Source: Cervus elaphus | Lineage: Eukaryota; Chordata; Mammalia; Artiodactyla; Cervidae | Assembly (NCBI RefSeq): GCF_910594005.1 | Contig: NC_057824.1 | Location: forward strand, 23,153,314-23,217,313 | Reading direction: 5' to 3' | DNA: 64,000 nucleotides | Part shown: piece by piece, positions 33,081-43,840 of the stretch | Position numbering within the stretch: position 1 is the stretch's first letter | Layout of the letters: every line of letters begins with the position of its first letter | Program-made: the position numbers and the translations under genes | The notes under the pieces: generated by a model | The model's input: only the letters and a program-made list of their open reading frames with translations | Database searches by the model: none | What the model was told of the DNA's origin: nothing

Positions 33081-33425
33081 TTTTTTTTTAATTTTCTCAT
33101 TTACTTATTTTTGCGCTGGGTCTTTGTTGCTGCACGGGCTTTTCTCTAGTTCTGGCGAGCGGGAGCTACTCTTTGCTGTGGTGCATGGGCTTCTCATTGC
33201 AGTGGCTTCTCTCGTTGCAGAGCACAGGCTTGAGGGTGTGCGGGTTTCAGCAGTTGTGGCACGTGGGCTCAGGAGTCGCGGCTCCCGGCTCTAGAGTGCA
33301 GGCTCAGTAGTTGTGCACAGGCTTGGCTGTTCCGCAGCATATGGGATCTTCCCAGACCAGGGATCAAACCCGTGTCTCCTGCATTGGCAGGCAGATTCTT
33401 TGCCACTGAGCCACCAGGGAAGCCC
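33081..33425 (-). mobile_element. CHR-type SINE (CHR-2-like)
   Basis: 'ttgttgctgcacgggctttt', 'gtggcttctctcgttgcaga' and the tRNA-like end 'gagccaccagggaagccc' are the antisense form of the cetartiodactyl CHR SINE. Its A-rich 3' end is the poly(T) at 33081. Confidence 0.85.
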
Positions 33426-34540
33426 TTTTTCTCCTGCTTTTTAAGTGGAGATGTCTACGGCCCTGCCATCCCAGCTCCTGCCAATCCACGTGGCTGTCAC
33501 TGGCTCAGTGCTTCTCCCACTTGGGGGCGGCGGAGGCTCAGAGATCCCGTCCAAGAACCATGATGGGGACAGGGTGCCTGCCAGGCCCACCCCTGTCCCT
33601 CTGCTCCCTACAGAGGGGAGAGCTCTTCTCCAAACATTTGTGACAAATGAAACGATGCCTCGGCTCGCCAGAGCGAGGACTGGAACACAACCGGAGCCTG
33701 AAAAGTCACGCCATGCGGTGCTGGCTGTGTGACATCCCCACCCCCCACCAGGCGTCACCGAGGCTGTGTGGGTGCTGGCACCCTCTCCCCGTCACCTGCG
33801 GTCCTCAGGGAAAGCAGATGATTAAAAATGACAGTGATTCAGAATGAGAGGGGGAAATAGGACCTCCTCTCTGCAAATTTGCAAAGCAGCAAAGGACTGT
33901 CATGCGTGTCCCATGCTACTTTCACCCAGCGGCTTCCTGCCGCATTTTTGACAGCTTTGAGGTGCTGCTGCGGCTTTCTCCAGTGTGTAGATCTGACCCT
34001 GTTATTTTAGCGGGTCTCTCTTGTAGCTACATGATGGCCTGAATGTTCACTCCTGGCCCTAAGACAGTCGGCCAGCCAAGCAGATTTCCCCTTGCAAAAG
34101 GGGAGACCGTGGCCTCCAGTCACTGCATGGCTCCTTTGAGGAAAGGGACTTGTATTGTCAAGTGGCTTGACATTTCCTCATCAAAAGTTTCCGGTTTTAG
34201 CTCATCATCTCCTTGTGCATGTTTTCAGTGGCTCTCTAGGGGGTCTCAGCACATTTAAAGGCTAATTATATAGTTAAAGTTAATTATTCATTCATTAACA
34301 TTCAAGAAGTCTTTAACTTACAGACTGACTTGTTCTGATGAATTAATGAAACCAGAAAGTGTGTGTATGTGTGTTTGTGTGTGTATGTTTTAGAGGTCTA
34401 GTGCAAAGCGTTAGTGAGAATTGAGCATCTCTTGGATGATAACTGGTTGTATTTTGGGGTGGGGGGCTCATCAAAGCCTTGTTAGGAAGAGGAACACGGC
34501 AGTCATCAGTTCAGGCAGGTCAGCAGGACGAATGCGGGAC
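33426..34540. other. Intronic sequence, nothing recognised
   Basis: GC-rich at 33500-33800; a short GTGTGT-type run at 34360-34388. No coding or repeat identified. Confidence 0.4.
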
Positions 34541-34660
34541 AGTGGATGGGGTTCAGGTCTACCTCGGCCAGCGCTATGAATTAGAGCCGGTCATGGGACC
34601 TGTCTAAGCCTTGGTTTTCTCATCTGTAAGATGGGGGAATAACAGCTCTTTCATGGGGCT
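34541..34660 (+). repeat. MIR SINE fragment
   Basis: 'ccttggttttctcatctgta' and 'agatgggggaataacagct' in sense order; a BovB follows directly. Confidence 0.65.
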
Positions 34661-34670
34661 GGATAGTTCT

Positions 34671-34972
34671 TGTTGTTTAGTCGCTCAGTTGTGTCCGAAT
34701 CTCTATGATCCCCTGGACCGCAGCACGCCAGGCTTCCCTGTCCTTCATCATCTCCCCAAGTTTGCTCAAACTCATGTCCTTTGAGTTGATGATGCTGTCC
34801 AACCATCTCATCCTCTGTTGCCCTCTTCTCCTCCCCCCCCCCGCCCCCCTCAGTCTTTCCCAGCATCAGAGTCTTTTCCAAGGAGTCGGCTCTTCGCATC
34901 AGCTGGCCAGAGTTTTGGAGCTTCAGCTTCAGCATCAGTCCTTCCAATGAATATGCAGGGTTGATTTCCTTG
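34671..34972 (-). mobile_element. BovB LINE 3'-end fragment
   Basis: 'tagtcgctcagttgtgtccg' to 'aatatgcagggttgatttcc', with an expanded C run at 34833-34850. Confidence 0.92.
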
Positions 34973-35825
34973 GATACTGGATGGATGAAAATGGGGGTGA
35001 AGGTGTTTTGGAAATTGTGTCTCCTGGTACGAATCCAGGGGATGGCTGGGGCAGGGTTGACATCAGTGAGCAGAGAAGCCATGGTGTGCAGGTCACCATC
35101 AAAGCATCCAGACACAGCGCTACCGGTGGGTGAGGCACATTCACGGGCCCAAGAAGAGGTACCCCTGAGGCACAACAGCCTTTTAAAGTGTCTGCTTGGG
35201 CAAGAGACACTCAATACATACAGAGACTGTTCCTGCCATCAGCGTGGGATGGTTTGAAATAGACTTTAGGAAAATGACCCAGAACCACATTTTGAAGTTT
35301 ATGAGTACAAATTTCCAAGTCAGAATTATACCAACCCTGATGCCTTTTCACTAAGGAAGCATTTTTCAGAGCAAACTCCATTAAGCTAATTTAATTCCTA
35401 GATCAATGCCTCACGTAGCATAGTTGAATTATTTCCAATTTTTTTTGGAAACTGTTTTCACTGGGATCAATTCTTTTGTGTTGCAATTTTACAAGGATTT
35501 GATTCATTGATCAGTGTTTGGACAGTAACAAATTTTACTAATTTATAACTTCTGCCATCTTGAGCGTTCTCTTATGGGGATGGTGGCCATCAAGTCCAAT
35601 TCTCCTGGGTCAAAATTGTGCAGAGAGGCAAAGTTGGCCAAGAAGATTTGAGTCATTTATGAATTTGCAGTCAATAACAAATTTCACCCTGTGTGCTTTT
35701 TGCTGCTGTCAGTTTAATTTGTGTTGATTAATTCTTCCAGTAATATTCACTGTGAATTGGGTGAAAAGACGGATGGTGACTATTTATTTTTTAACTGAGA
35801 ACATTCTGAGCAGTATTGTAAGATT
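34973..35825. other. Repeat-free AT-rich block, possible conserved non-coding element
   Basis: 35260-35780 contains no repeat I recognise and several TAATT-type sites ('gctaatttaattcctag', 'gttgattaattcttcc'). Only comparison with other mammals can show whether it is conserved. Confidence 0.3.
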
Positions 35826-36153
35826 GAGACAGAGAGAGGCAGAGAAGGAGGGAGAAAATAAGGGAGGGGAAAAATACAGATGGAAGCAGGCAGCAAGGAA
35901 AATGGGAAGACAGGGAGAGAAAAAGACAGGAAAGATAGCAAAGAGAGAGTGAGGGAGAGAGACAGAGGAGGAGAAAGAGGATAAGACAGAGAAGGAGAGA
36001 GTGAAAAGAGGGAGAGAGACTTACAAGAAGAGACTTAGAGATGAGAGGGAGGGAGAAAGGGAGGCCAAGAGAGGGAGAAAGAGAGGGAAGGAAGAAGGAA
36101 GGGAACAAACAAGGAGGGAAGGAAAGGAGGAGGAAAGAAAGAGAAGGAGGGAG
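35826..36153. repeat. Long purine tract (part 1)
   Basis: About 330 bp almost wholly A and G on the plus strand, without a fixed unit, hence CU-rich in GRIN2A pre-mRNA. It continues at 36492-36540 after an inserted BovB. Confidence 0.9.
36143..36153. repeat. Target-site duplication, left (BovB)
   Basis: 'gaaggagggag', identical to 36492-36502. Low-complexity surroundings weaken but do not remove the call. Confidence 0.65.
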
Positions 36154-36491
36154 TTCAGTCACTCAGTCGTGTCCGACTCTTTGCGACCCCATGGACTGCA
36201 GCACGCCAGGCCTCCCTGTCCATCACCAACTCCCGGAGTTTACTCAAACTCATGTCCATTGAGTCGGTGATGCCATCCAACCATCTCATCCTCTGTTGTC
36301 CCCTTCTCCTCCTGCCCTCAATCTTTCCAGGATCAGGGTCTTTTCAAATGAATCTGTTCTTTGCATCAGGTGGCCAAAGTATTGGAGTTTCAGCTTCAAC
36401 ATCAGTCTTCCAATGAACTCTCAGGACTGATCTCCTTTAGGATGGACTGGTTGGATCTTCCTGCAGTCCAAGGACTCTCAAGAGTCTTCTC
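36154..36491 (-). mobile_element. BovB LINE 3' fragment inserted in the purine tract
   Basis: 'ttcagtcactcagtcgtgtc' to 'actctcaagagtcttctc'. The purine tract resumes at its 5' end. A 5'-truncated insertion without a poly(A) tail, as expected for RTE-type LINEs. Confidence 0.93.
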
Positions 36492-36540
36492 GAAGGAGGG
36501 AGAGAGGGTGGTGAAAGGGAAAAACAGAGGAAAGGAAACA
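36492..36540. repeat. Purine tract (part 2) with right target copy
   Basis: 'gaaggagggag' at 36492-36502, then further GA-rich sequence. Confidence 0.8.
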
Positions 36541-36559
36541 GGGCAAACAGTTTGCCTAC

Positions 36560-37219
36560 TAACAACCTCAAAAACAGAATAAGGTTCCAATGATACAGCA
36601 AACCCCCTCTTCTTCATTACTGCTGAATTTAACACCAAATTTCACAAACTAACCTTATCCAAGATATTGATAAATTGTGTACTGCAACCTTTTGATTTTT
36701 CAGGAGAGAAAACCGAAGCCCAGAGGAGTTTTCTGCCCTGGGTGTCCCACAGCATCAGAGCTTCCAGATCCATCTACCACCTGCCAAAGCAACGCGCCTT
36801 CAGGGCAAGGCTGTCACCGGCTTCCTGAATCGGAGGGCCTGTCCTCGGGTTGGGGATGGAGTCAGAGAAGCGCTGCTGTGGGGCGTTGGGTGAGTCTGTG
36901 CTCATACCTAAGCCTTGACTTCCCTGTCTGACCGGAAGGAAAAACAATCTCTTCCAGAGGTTGTACTCTGGTTGAAGGAAGGAATGGAGGTAAATTTGCT
37001 TGGGGGATTATAAAGCGCTATGCAAATGCTATTCCTTCTTCATGCTACTGCTCACGTTTGGACCCAGGAAAAGTACTGATGCCTGCCAACATGTCAGTCT
37101 TTTATAGAGTTTCTTAGTAGATATTCCTCGGGATCAGAGTAACCGAACTATTGCAAAGGTTCCATGGTGCACAGCACATTATTTAAAATGCTCATATTAC
37201 AAAGAATGTTCTCTGTTAC
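36560..37219. other. Intronic sequence, nothing recognised
   Basis: No coding or confident repeat. Confidence 0.4.
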
Positions 37220-37455
37220 AGACTTTTCCTGAATGTTTACTGTGTGCCAGACACTGCTCTCTGCCTGCCTGTCTCATTTAATCCTTTCAACAGTTCTAAA
37301 TGCAAGTTTCTAAATTATAGTTCCTAGGTGAAGGAATCATAATTAACATTATTTTATAAACAAAAACCCTGAGGTCCAGGAAGTTAGCTTGTCTAAAGTC
37401 CCACAGCTGACTGTCAGCAGAGAGGGAATTCAAATCCAGGATGCTTGGCTCTTAA
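37220..37455 (-). repeat. MIR SINE
   Basis: 'tttactgtgtgccagacact', 'tctcatttaatcctttcaac', 'gtcccacagctgactgtcag' in antisense order; near full length. Confidence 0.75.
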
Positions 37456-37584
37456 GCATCACCACACACTCCGGGTAGAGACGGTGATCCTGCTGAATTT
37501 GTCACAAGTAGGACTGAAAGACAAGGACTCTCAAAGGTCAGAGAATATATAAAAGTGAGGGACTGGGGAAAGAATCAATGAAAC

Positions 37585-37870
37585 CCTATTATGCATCTGA
37601 TACAGTGCCAGGAACTTCCCCTAAGTCAATTCATTCAATCCTCAAAAGAGTTCTGAATGTGTGTGTTCAACCCTGTCTTACTCTTTGTGATCCCACAGAC
37701 TGTAGCCCACCAGGCTCCTCTGTCTATGGGATTTTCCAGGCAAGAATGCTTCAGTGGGTAGCTATTTCCTCCAGGATTTGGGAGATGTGGGAAATAGGCT
37801 CAGAGAGGTTATTTAAATTTCCAAAAGTCACACAGCTGGTAATTAGCAGAGTCAGAATAGGAAACTAGGT
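37585..37870 (-). repeat. MIR SINE interrupted by a truncated Bov-tA
   Basis: The left part has 'acagtgccaggaacttcccc' and 'attcaatcctcaaaagagtt'; after the SINE it resumes with 'aaataggctcagagaggtta' and 'aagtcacacagctggtaatt'. Confidence 0.75.
37655..37777 (-). mobile_element. Bov-tA SINE, truncated
   Basis: 'tgtcttactctttgtgatcc' to 'gtagctatttcctccagg', where it stops and MIR resumes. This SINE-MIR junction reappears inside another Bov-tA at 38658-38712. Confidence 0.85.
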
Positions 37871-37959
37871 ATTTCTCAATTCAAAGTCAATGCTCTGAAT
37901 CATGGGGTCATTCAGAAAATAAATAAGTTAATCAATCAGCTGAATAAGACTAACCTTTT

Positions 37960-38450
37960 ATAGAAAGTATAAATACTCTGACCCAGAAATCATACTTCTT
38001 GAGATCATTCCTAGAGAATGACTTGCCGAAATGCACAGACACCTCATCACGGATTTTAACATGACCATATTACCAAGAGCCCCCAAGAAGAACTAACATA
38101 ATAAACTGTGCTATATGAAAACCATGGAATTCTTTCCAGCCATTGAAGAGAATGAAGGCAAAAGACACCTATGGACATGGAAGGTGCTTCAACATACATT
38201 ATTAATTGAAAAACCAAACTGTGCCTTACTTCATAGAGTTTGACAGCACCCCACAGAACAAAATTTTATAATTATATGAAAACACACAAATATTTGCAAA
38301 TGCATCTGACAAAGGTCTGGGAGAAATGACATGTATATCAAAGAGAGCATGCTGCTTACCTGCTGGGAGTGGGGGTGATTTGGAATTGGGACACAGTCAA
38401 ATGGATGCCTATTTATCTGTACTTTTTACAGCAAGAATATCTTCCTTTGT
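37960..38450 (+). mobile_element. Old L1 fragment
   Basis: 'tgacccagaaatcatacttc' and 'atgaaaaccatggaattctt' are the eroded end of L1 ORF2; no open frame. Confidence 0.6.
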
Positions 38451-38459
38451 GAGAAGTGA

Positions 38460-38545
38460 TAGAGCATAGTGATTAATGGCAGAGATGCCAAAGCCACTTC
38501 AAATCCCATCTCTGAAGCTCACCAGCAAGACACTTAAGCTGTGCA
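38460..38545 (+). repeat. MIR SINE, 5' part
   Basis: 'agagcatagtgattaatggc' and 'gctcaccagcaagacactta' in sense order, cut off by a Bov-tA. Confidence 0.6.
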
Positions 38546-38554
38546 TGGCAGTGT

Positions 38555-38837
38555 GTGCTTAGGCACTCAGTTATGTTTGACTCTTTGTGACCCTACGGAC
38601 TGTAGCTTCCCGGGCTCCTCGGTCCATGGAATTTCCCAGGCAAGAATGCTGGAGTGGGTAGCTATTTCCTCCAGGATTTGGAAATGTGGGGAATAAGGTT
38701 CAGAGAGGTTATTTAAATTTCCTTAAAAATTTAGGAGTAGGTTGCCATTTCCTTCTCCAGGCGATCTTCCTGACCCAGGGATTGAACCTGCATCTCTGCA
38801 GGCAGACTCTTTACCTCCAAGCCACTTGGGAAACACA
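38555..38837 (-). mobile_element. Chimeric Bov-tA SINE containing a MIR piece
   Basis: The SINE runs 38555-38676, then ~57 bp of foreign sequence (38677-38733, including 'ggttcagagaggttatttaa'), then resumes at 38734 with 'ggagtaggttgccatttcct' and ends 'ccacttgggaaac'. The foreign piece matches the MIR at 37778-37812. Confidence 0.85.
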
Positions 38838-38845
38838 CTTGCAGG

Positions 38846-39400
38846 GCAGGGGAGCCAAATCTGCCATCCCAAATGGTGTCTCTTTGGCATGAGGACTAAG
38901 TTAGGCTGACTATTCTTAAGAAAGAAGAGACTCAGGAAATGTTTCTTTTTACCTCCTCCTTAGCTGCCTGAAGAATTTAGATGAAGGGCTTGTTCCCAGA
39001 ATAGAGCTACCACCAGAACTGTCTGCAAAGAACATGGGCTTACTGTATTCGGGGAGACCAAGCAGGGGTTAAAGATCGGTGAGTCCCATTGTCTCCCGTG
39101 GCCCAGCAAACATTTATTTACCAAACATCTGCTTTTCTATCTCCATGTCATTTGCCTTCCTCTCCTGGGAAGTCCTAACCCACCCACCTCCAACATCCCT
39201 TTTTGTCTTTAGCTGAAGATGGTATTTAAGGTGAGGCTTGGGCCCTTTGGGTGAGTTACCCAGTTCTCCTGGGTCTCTTCCATATACACATTATTGAAAT
39301 TTTGTTTGACTTTCTCCTGCTAACCTGTCTCATGCCAGTTTAATTCTTCGACCAGCCAGGAAAAAACTAGAAGAGTCAGGAAAAATTTCTCCCCCTCCCA
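38846..39400 (+). mobile_element. Solo LTR (ruminant ERV, BTLTR-like), copy 1
   Basis: It has 'tctttggcatgaggactaag', 'accaaacatctgcttttcta', 'ttagctgaagatggtattta', and the 3' part 'gactttctcctgctaacctg'. Three other pieces of the family occur at 43123, 51334 and 53533, all on the plus strand, antisense to GRIN2A. No retroviral genes are nearby. The family name is tentative. Confidence 0.65.
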
Positions 39401-39811
39401 TGCCTGACGATCGTTTCTCTGTGTACCCAGTGCAGATGCTGGATACGTCAACCCTCATGGGGCGGCTGTGAAATTAAATGAAGAATTATAGGTAAGTGCT
39501 TATAAGAGCGTCTGGCACAGAGAGAGAACAACTAAGCATTTGAGATGAGGAAGCAGGGATGGAAACTAGCCAATACAATGATTGCATCACCCAGGGGTGG
39601 GGTAGTTTACATGCAAGAATCCGTATTGCATCCTGTCCACTGAGCATCATTGGGGTGACATACAAGGTCACTCCCCAAGCACGTACTGGAAGGAGGCCTC
39701 CCCCGCAGACCCCAGACCCCAGAGGAGAGCCTTCTGTGGCAGTGCTCATGTCAGACACCTGTCAGAGGGTGCTGTTGGGAAAACCACGCTGGTGCCCAGA
39801 TGAGTGTGGTG
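39401..39811. other. Intronic sequence, mostly unrecognised
   Basis: 'gtgaaattaaatgaagaatt' near 39468 looks like a MIR remnant. Confidence 0.4.
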
Positions 39812-40213
39812 GGTTGAACAGTGCCCCTCCCTAAAATTCACATCCATCAGAACCTCAGAATGCAATCTTACTGGGAAGCTGGGTCTTTGCAGATGAAATT
39901 AGTTAAGGATCTCCAGACAAAATCATCCTGGGCTTAGGTGGGCCCTAAACCCGATGACTTAGAAGCATCTCTCACAAGAAGAAGAGACACATGGAAGTCA
40001 CCTGGAGACAGAAGCAGAGATCTGAATGATGCTGCCCAAGCCAAGAGCCGCCAGAAGTGGGAAGAGACAAGGACAATTCTCCCCCAGGGTCTTCTGAGGG
40101 AGTGTGGCCCTGCTGACACCTGGCTTTTAGACGTGCAGACTCAAGAGCTGGGAGAGATGATGTTTCTGTTGTTTTAAGCCCCCAAGTTTGTGGTTATTTA
40201 TTACTGCAGCACT
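39812..40213 (+). mobile_element. Old solo LTR-type repeat, uninterrupted
   Basis: 'ggttgaacagtgcccctccc', 'gggtctttgcagatgaaatt', 'ggtgggccctaaacccgatg', 'tgttgttttaagcccccaag'. Same family as the interrupted copy at 25751-26679; no coding inside. Confidence 0.65.
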
Positions 40214-40215
40214 AG

Positions 40216-40689
40216 GGAACTGCCACCATAGGGAAACCTGAGGAGTGTGCCCGAGTTTCTGCTGCTCCTCAACCTGCGTTTCTCTCAATGGAAGGAGGGC
40301 AGAGGCCACTGTCTGGGCTCCAGGCACTCATCACAGGGTGTGGACAGCATCTCCCGACCTGTGCTAAGAGCTAATCTGGCAGCAGGAAAACTCACACGTC
40401 CCCCCACTGCTGCTAGGTAGAGCAAGAGGACACACAGGGCTGATGCGTTAACACGGAGACCATTTTAGCACCTGGGTCAGTGGGAGCTTGTTCACAATTT
40501 TCACAGTGGAGACAGAGAGGGCACACTACTGAGATTTTCCAAATCTGAGCCCCCGATGGGCAGGAGCATCAGCTTCTCTGGTCCTAGCCCTCAAACCTCA
40601 CAACAAAAGTGCCAGCACTTCCCGGAATCGTTCACTTGTCAGGACAAGCAGAGAGGCAGACATCATGGATGGAAAGAATCATGGAGGCA
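40216..40689. other. Intronic sequence, nothing recognised
   Basis: No coding or repeat identified. Confidence 0.4.
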
Positions 40690-40830
40690 AAGAGATGCTG
40701 GGCTGAGTCTGAGTGCCAGCTCTGTCTCTCACTTAACTTTCGGACAAGTTGTTTCTGCTCCTCGAGCCTCAGTTTCACCTTCCATAAAATGGAGAGAACT
40801 CCTGATGGGCAGAGTTGAGTCAGGGTGAAA
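40690..40830 (+). repeat. MIR SINE
   Basis: 'gctgagtctgagtgccagct', 'gagcctcagtttcaccttcc', 'ataaaatggagagaact' in sense order. Confidence 0.75.
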
Positions 40831-41229
40831 TGAGATGTCATATCTGAAGTTTGAGTTTGGCAACTCAACTGTGTGAGTTTGGCAACCAATCAGGAGAGGT
40901 GATCCCTAAGGAGGCAAGGAGATGGAATCTGCCAGAAAGCTCCTGCTCATTCAGTCGCCCCAGGAAGAATTTCCTAACCACGTGGCTCCCAACATAAGGA
41001 ATGCATCCTTTCCTCAGGTGCCTTTTCTCCGTGAGCTCATTTCTTTTCTCCATTTCAATAGAAGGAGAAATACTGACCATTTTAAAAGCAGCACTAACAC
41101 TTTCAAAGAGAGGAGGAGACATTTTAAAGCATGGACAAAATTAGTTCTGGGTTTTTATAACAGTGAGCAATCAGAAACAGGCTAATTGTGCACTCTTCTA
41201 GAAATGTTCATATTTAGTGTTTTTAAGTC

Positions 41230-41410
41230 ATGACTCAAAGCCTAGACTCGGGAGCAAGTGTGACCGCAGACAAGTTCTTCAAGCTTCCGGTGCCTGTTTC
41301 CTCGATCGTAAATGCAAATTGTGATCATTGTTGTCTCACTGGGTTGTTATACGGTTTAAATAAGATGCTTCAGGCAATGCATTCAGAACAGTGCCTGGCA
41401 CACAGGTAAA
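41230..41410 (+). repeat. MIR SINE
   Basis: 'tgcctgtttcctcgatcgta', 'tgtctcactgggttgttata', 'cagaacagtgcctggcacac': sense order to the 3' end. Confidence 0.8.
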
Positions 41411-42924
41411 TGAAATCAGTTAGTTGGAAATACCTTGCTGGGTTTCCAAAACAATTCAGGCAGGTTATTCAAACTGCAGTAGAAGAAGTTTCCAGCATAT
41501 GGAGAAAGTAATTTGAGGGAACTGAATTCTGAGATGGAAAAGCAGGTAAAGCCTTAGGGAAAGTCAGAAAGCAGATATTCACGCCATAAGTTCTCTGCAG
41601 TTGCTATCAGAAGATCATAAATTAAGCTTTGAGTTATGTAGAAGCCTGAGCAAAAAGAGCACTATGAGGAATTACAGGACTTGTTGTCCACAAGATAAAA
41701 GCACCTCACAGCAAAGAAAAACAATGTTGTTCACAGCACAGAAGTCTGAGACGTGATGTAGGATGACAGTCTGAACAAACTGGTCCAGTAACAGTATCAG
41801 CCAGCTTTCTGAAATAACTGTTTTCTTGGAGGGCCCTCCAGCGCCAGACAGCATATGATGAAAACACACAGCCGGAAAAGTTAAATTAATTAATCTTTTT
41901 CTAACTCACTGAAATAACACCTACTCATTAAATGTGATAATTATCCAACAAAACTGTATAGATTTAACTGAGAAAAGCCAAACAGCAAGGACACCGGTTC
42001 AATGTGTGTAAACTATGAACATGTGGACAAATGCCTGAAGGAAATGTAAGAAGAACTGAAGAATTATGTTCAGAAAAACACTGTTTCCTTCTTACTACAA
42101 GTAACACTTTTGTTGCAGAAAAATGTGTTAAGTAAAAGAGGATAGAAAGCCCACAATCTTCATCAACTACAATATCTCTCATAATGTTTGATGTATTTCA
42201 TTTCAGTCTCCTTTCTGCCTCTTTCTCTTCTCTGAATTTACAGAATTCAGATCCTATTTTATTCAACTCTTCCCCCATTTAAAAAGTTTTTAGAAAAAAA
42301 AAAGAAGAAAAGAAAAAAAATTTCTTTTAATACTTTATGGGTGGTTGTGGACATCCCTTAAAATAGTTTTAATGGAGTTTAACAAGAAATAATTTCAAGA
42401 ACAAAAAAGATTTCTCTGCTTTCTTGAGTTTTTATTAAGGGTAAAGTTGCTAACCCTCTGATGTGGTAGCAATTATTTTTGAGCTTTATTTGCCATGTGG
42501 GGGTGGACCTCAGAAACCAGGTCACTGTTGATCCGATTTTCTCTGGAGACTGTGCTATTTCATTTAGCAGAACAGCTCACCAAACCCTGAGATCTATGCC
42601 TGTTTTCGAACTCAGCAGCTGGAAAGGAACCCTCTGAGTGGGATTCTGCTTGACTGGTAAAATATAGGTAATAAAATGTGCTCAGATGACACCCTTGAAA
42701 GAACTTGTTCTGCATGTCAACTCAGCATCAGTGAGGATACTCAGGCCTTCCTGGTCTACTTTTGCCCTGGCAATTTTAGCATCCCTGGACCAGTTTCTTC
42801 TGAGGATGGAAAGGAGGATACTGGGATCTTATCAACTCTCAGATTGCCAATTGACACATATATGTTATATAGTATCTGCATATTATACATCATATTAAAT
42901 ATATGTACACATACATACTGTGTT
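41411..42924. other. Intronic sequence, nothing recognised
   Basis: About 1.5 kb without a confident repeat; A-rich run at 42292-42320. No coding. Confidence 0.4.
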
Positions 42925-43122
42925 GTTGCTATTGTTCAGTCACTAAGTCGCATCGGACTCTTTGTGACCCCACGGCCTGCAGCACGCCAGGCCTCCCTGT
43001 CTCTCACCATCTCTGGGAGTTTGCCAAAGTTCATATCCATTAAGTCGGTGATGCCATCCAACCATCTCATTCTCTGTCGTCCATTTCTCCTCCTGCCCTC
43101 AATCTTTCCCAGCATCAGGGTT
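42925..43122 (-). mobile_element. BovB LINE 3'-end fragment
   Basis: 'gttcagtcactaagtcgcat' to 'aatctttcccagcatcaggg'. LTR sequence continues directly after it. Confidence 0.9.
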
Positions 43123-43248
43123 TACATGTTATTAAACTTCTGTTTGACTTTCTCCTGTTAATCTGTCTCATGTCAATTTAATTCTTAGATTAGCCACAAG
43201 AATCTAGAAAGGAGGCACAACATTTCTTCCTCCACAATAATATAATAC
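43123..43248 (+). mobile_element. LTR 3' fragment (BTLTR-like), copy 2
   Basis: 'gactttctcctgttaatctg' and 'gtcaatttaattcttagatt' match the 3' ends of the LTRs at 38846 and 53533. Confidence 0.65.
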
Positions 43249-43389
43249 AGAACTCTGGTCTTCAGTTTTCCTTTGAACTCTAATCTCATATATCCAACTG
43301 CCTCGCTGACACTGACATGTCGGGAAACAAACCTAACTCCTACAGTCAATAAGTCTACAGTGTGAAGTACTTAGTTAACTAGCCTGTTG

Positions 43390-43830
43390 GGTAATTCATT
43401 AACCTTGTAGAGCCTTAGGTTCTTCCTCTCTCTAAGTACCCAGCTCATAGGAATAATAGTACTCAGCTCATAGCAGTAAGAGTACCCAACTCACAGGAGC
43501 AACAGTACTCAGCTCATAGGAGCAACAGTACTCAGCTCATACAAGTAATAGTACTCAGCTCATAACAGTAAGAGTACCAAGCTCATTGCAATAATAGTAC
43601 CCAGCTCATAGCAGTAAGAGTACCAAGCTCATAGCTGTAAGAGTACCAGCTCATAGCAATAGTAGTATCCAGCTCAGAGGAATAATAGTACCTCTGAGTA
43701 ATGGTAGTAATGGTACCCAGTAACAGCAGTAATGGTACCCAGCTCACTGGCATCTTCTGAGGATGAAACGAGATTAAGCACCTGAAGTGCTTGGAGCTGC
43801 ATCTCACAGATTGCTAGGTTTCAATCAATG
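43390..43830 (+). repeat. MIR SINE carrying an internal minisatellite
   Basis: The MIR 5' part ('agagccttaggttcttcctc') precedes the array and the 3' part ('gaggatgaaacgagattaag') follows it. Confidence 0.6.
43435..43686. repeat. 23-bp minisatellite, 11 units
   Basis: Unit 'agtactcagctcatagcag' plus four more bases (TAAT or TAAG), 23 bp. Ten units of 23 bp and one of 22 bp make exactly 252 bp; a degenerate extension reaches ~43745. The unit matches the MIR core 'agtacctacctcatagg'. Confidence 0.93.
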
Positions 43831-43840
43831 CAAAGATGAA

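Noticed and set aside
35791..36162. Ser/Leu-rich ORF on the minus strand and Arg/Glu-rich ORF on the plus strand
   Set aside because: Both are translations of the GA/CT tract, with low-complexity composition and no start context.
43435..43686. CRISPR-like array
   Set aside because: The repeats are contiguous with no unique spacers, in mammalian DNA inside a MIR.
43583..43807. Minus-strand ORF with repeated MSWYSY-type residues
   Set aside because: It is only a reading of the 23-bp minisatellite; the unit is not a multiple of three.
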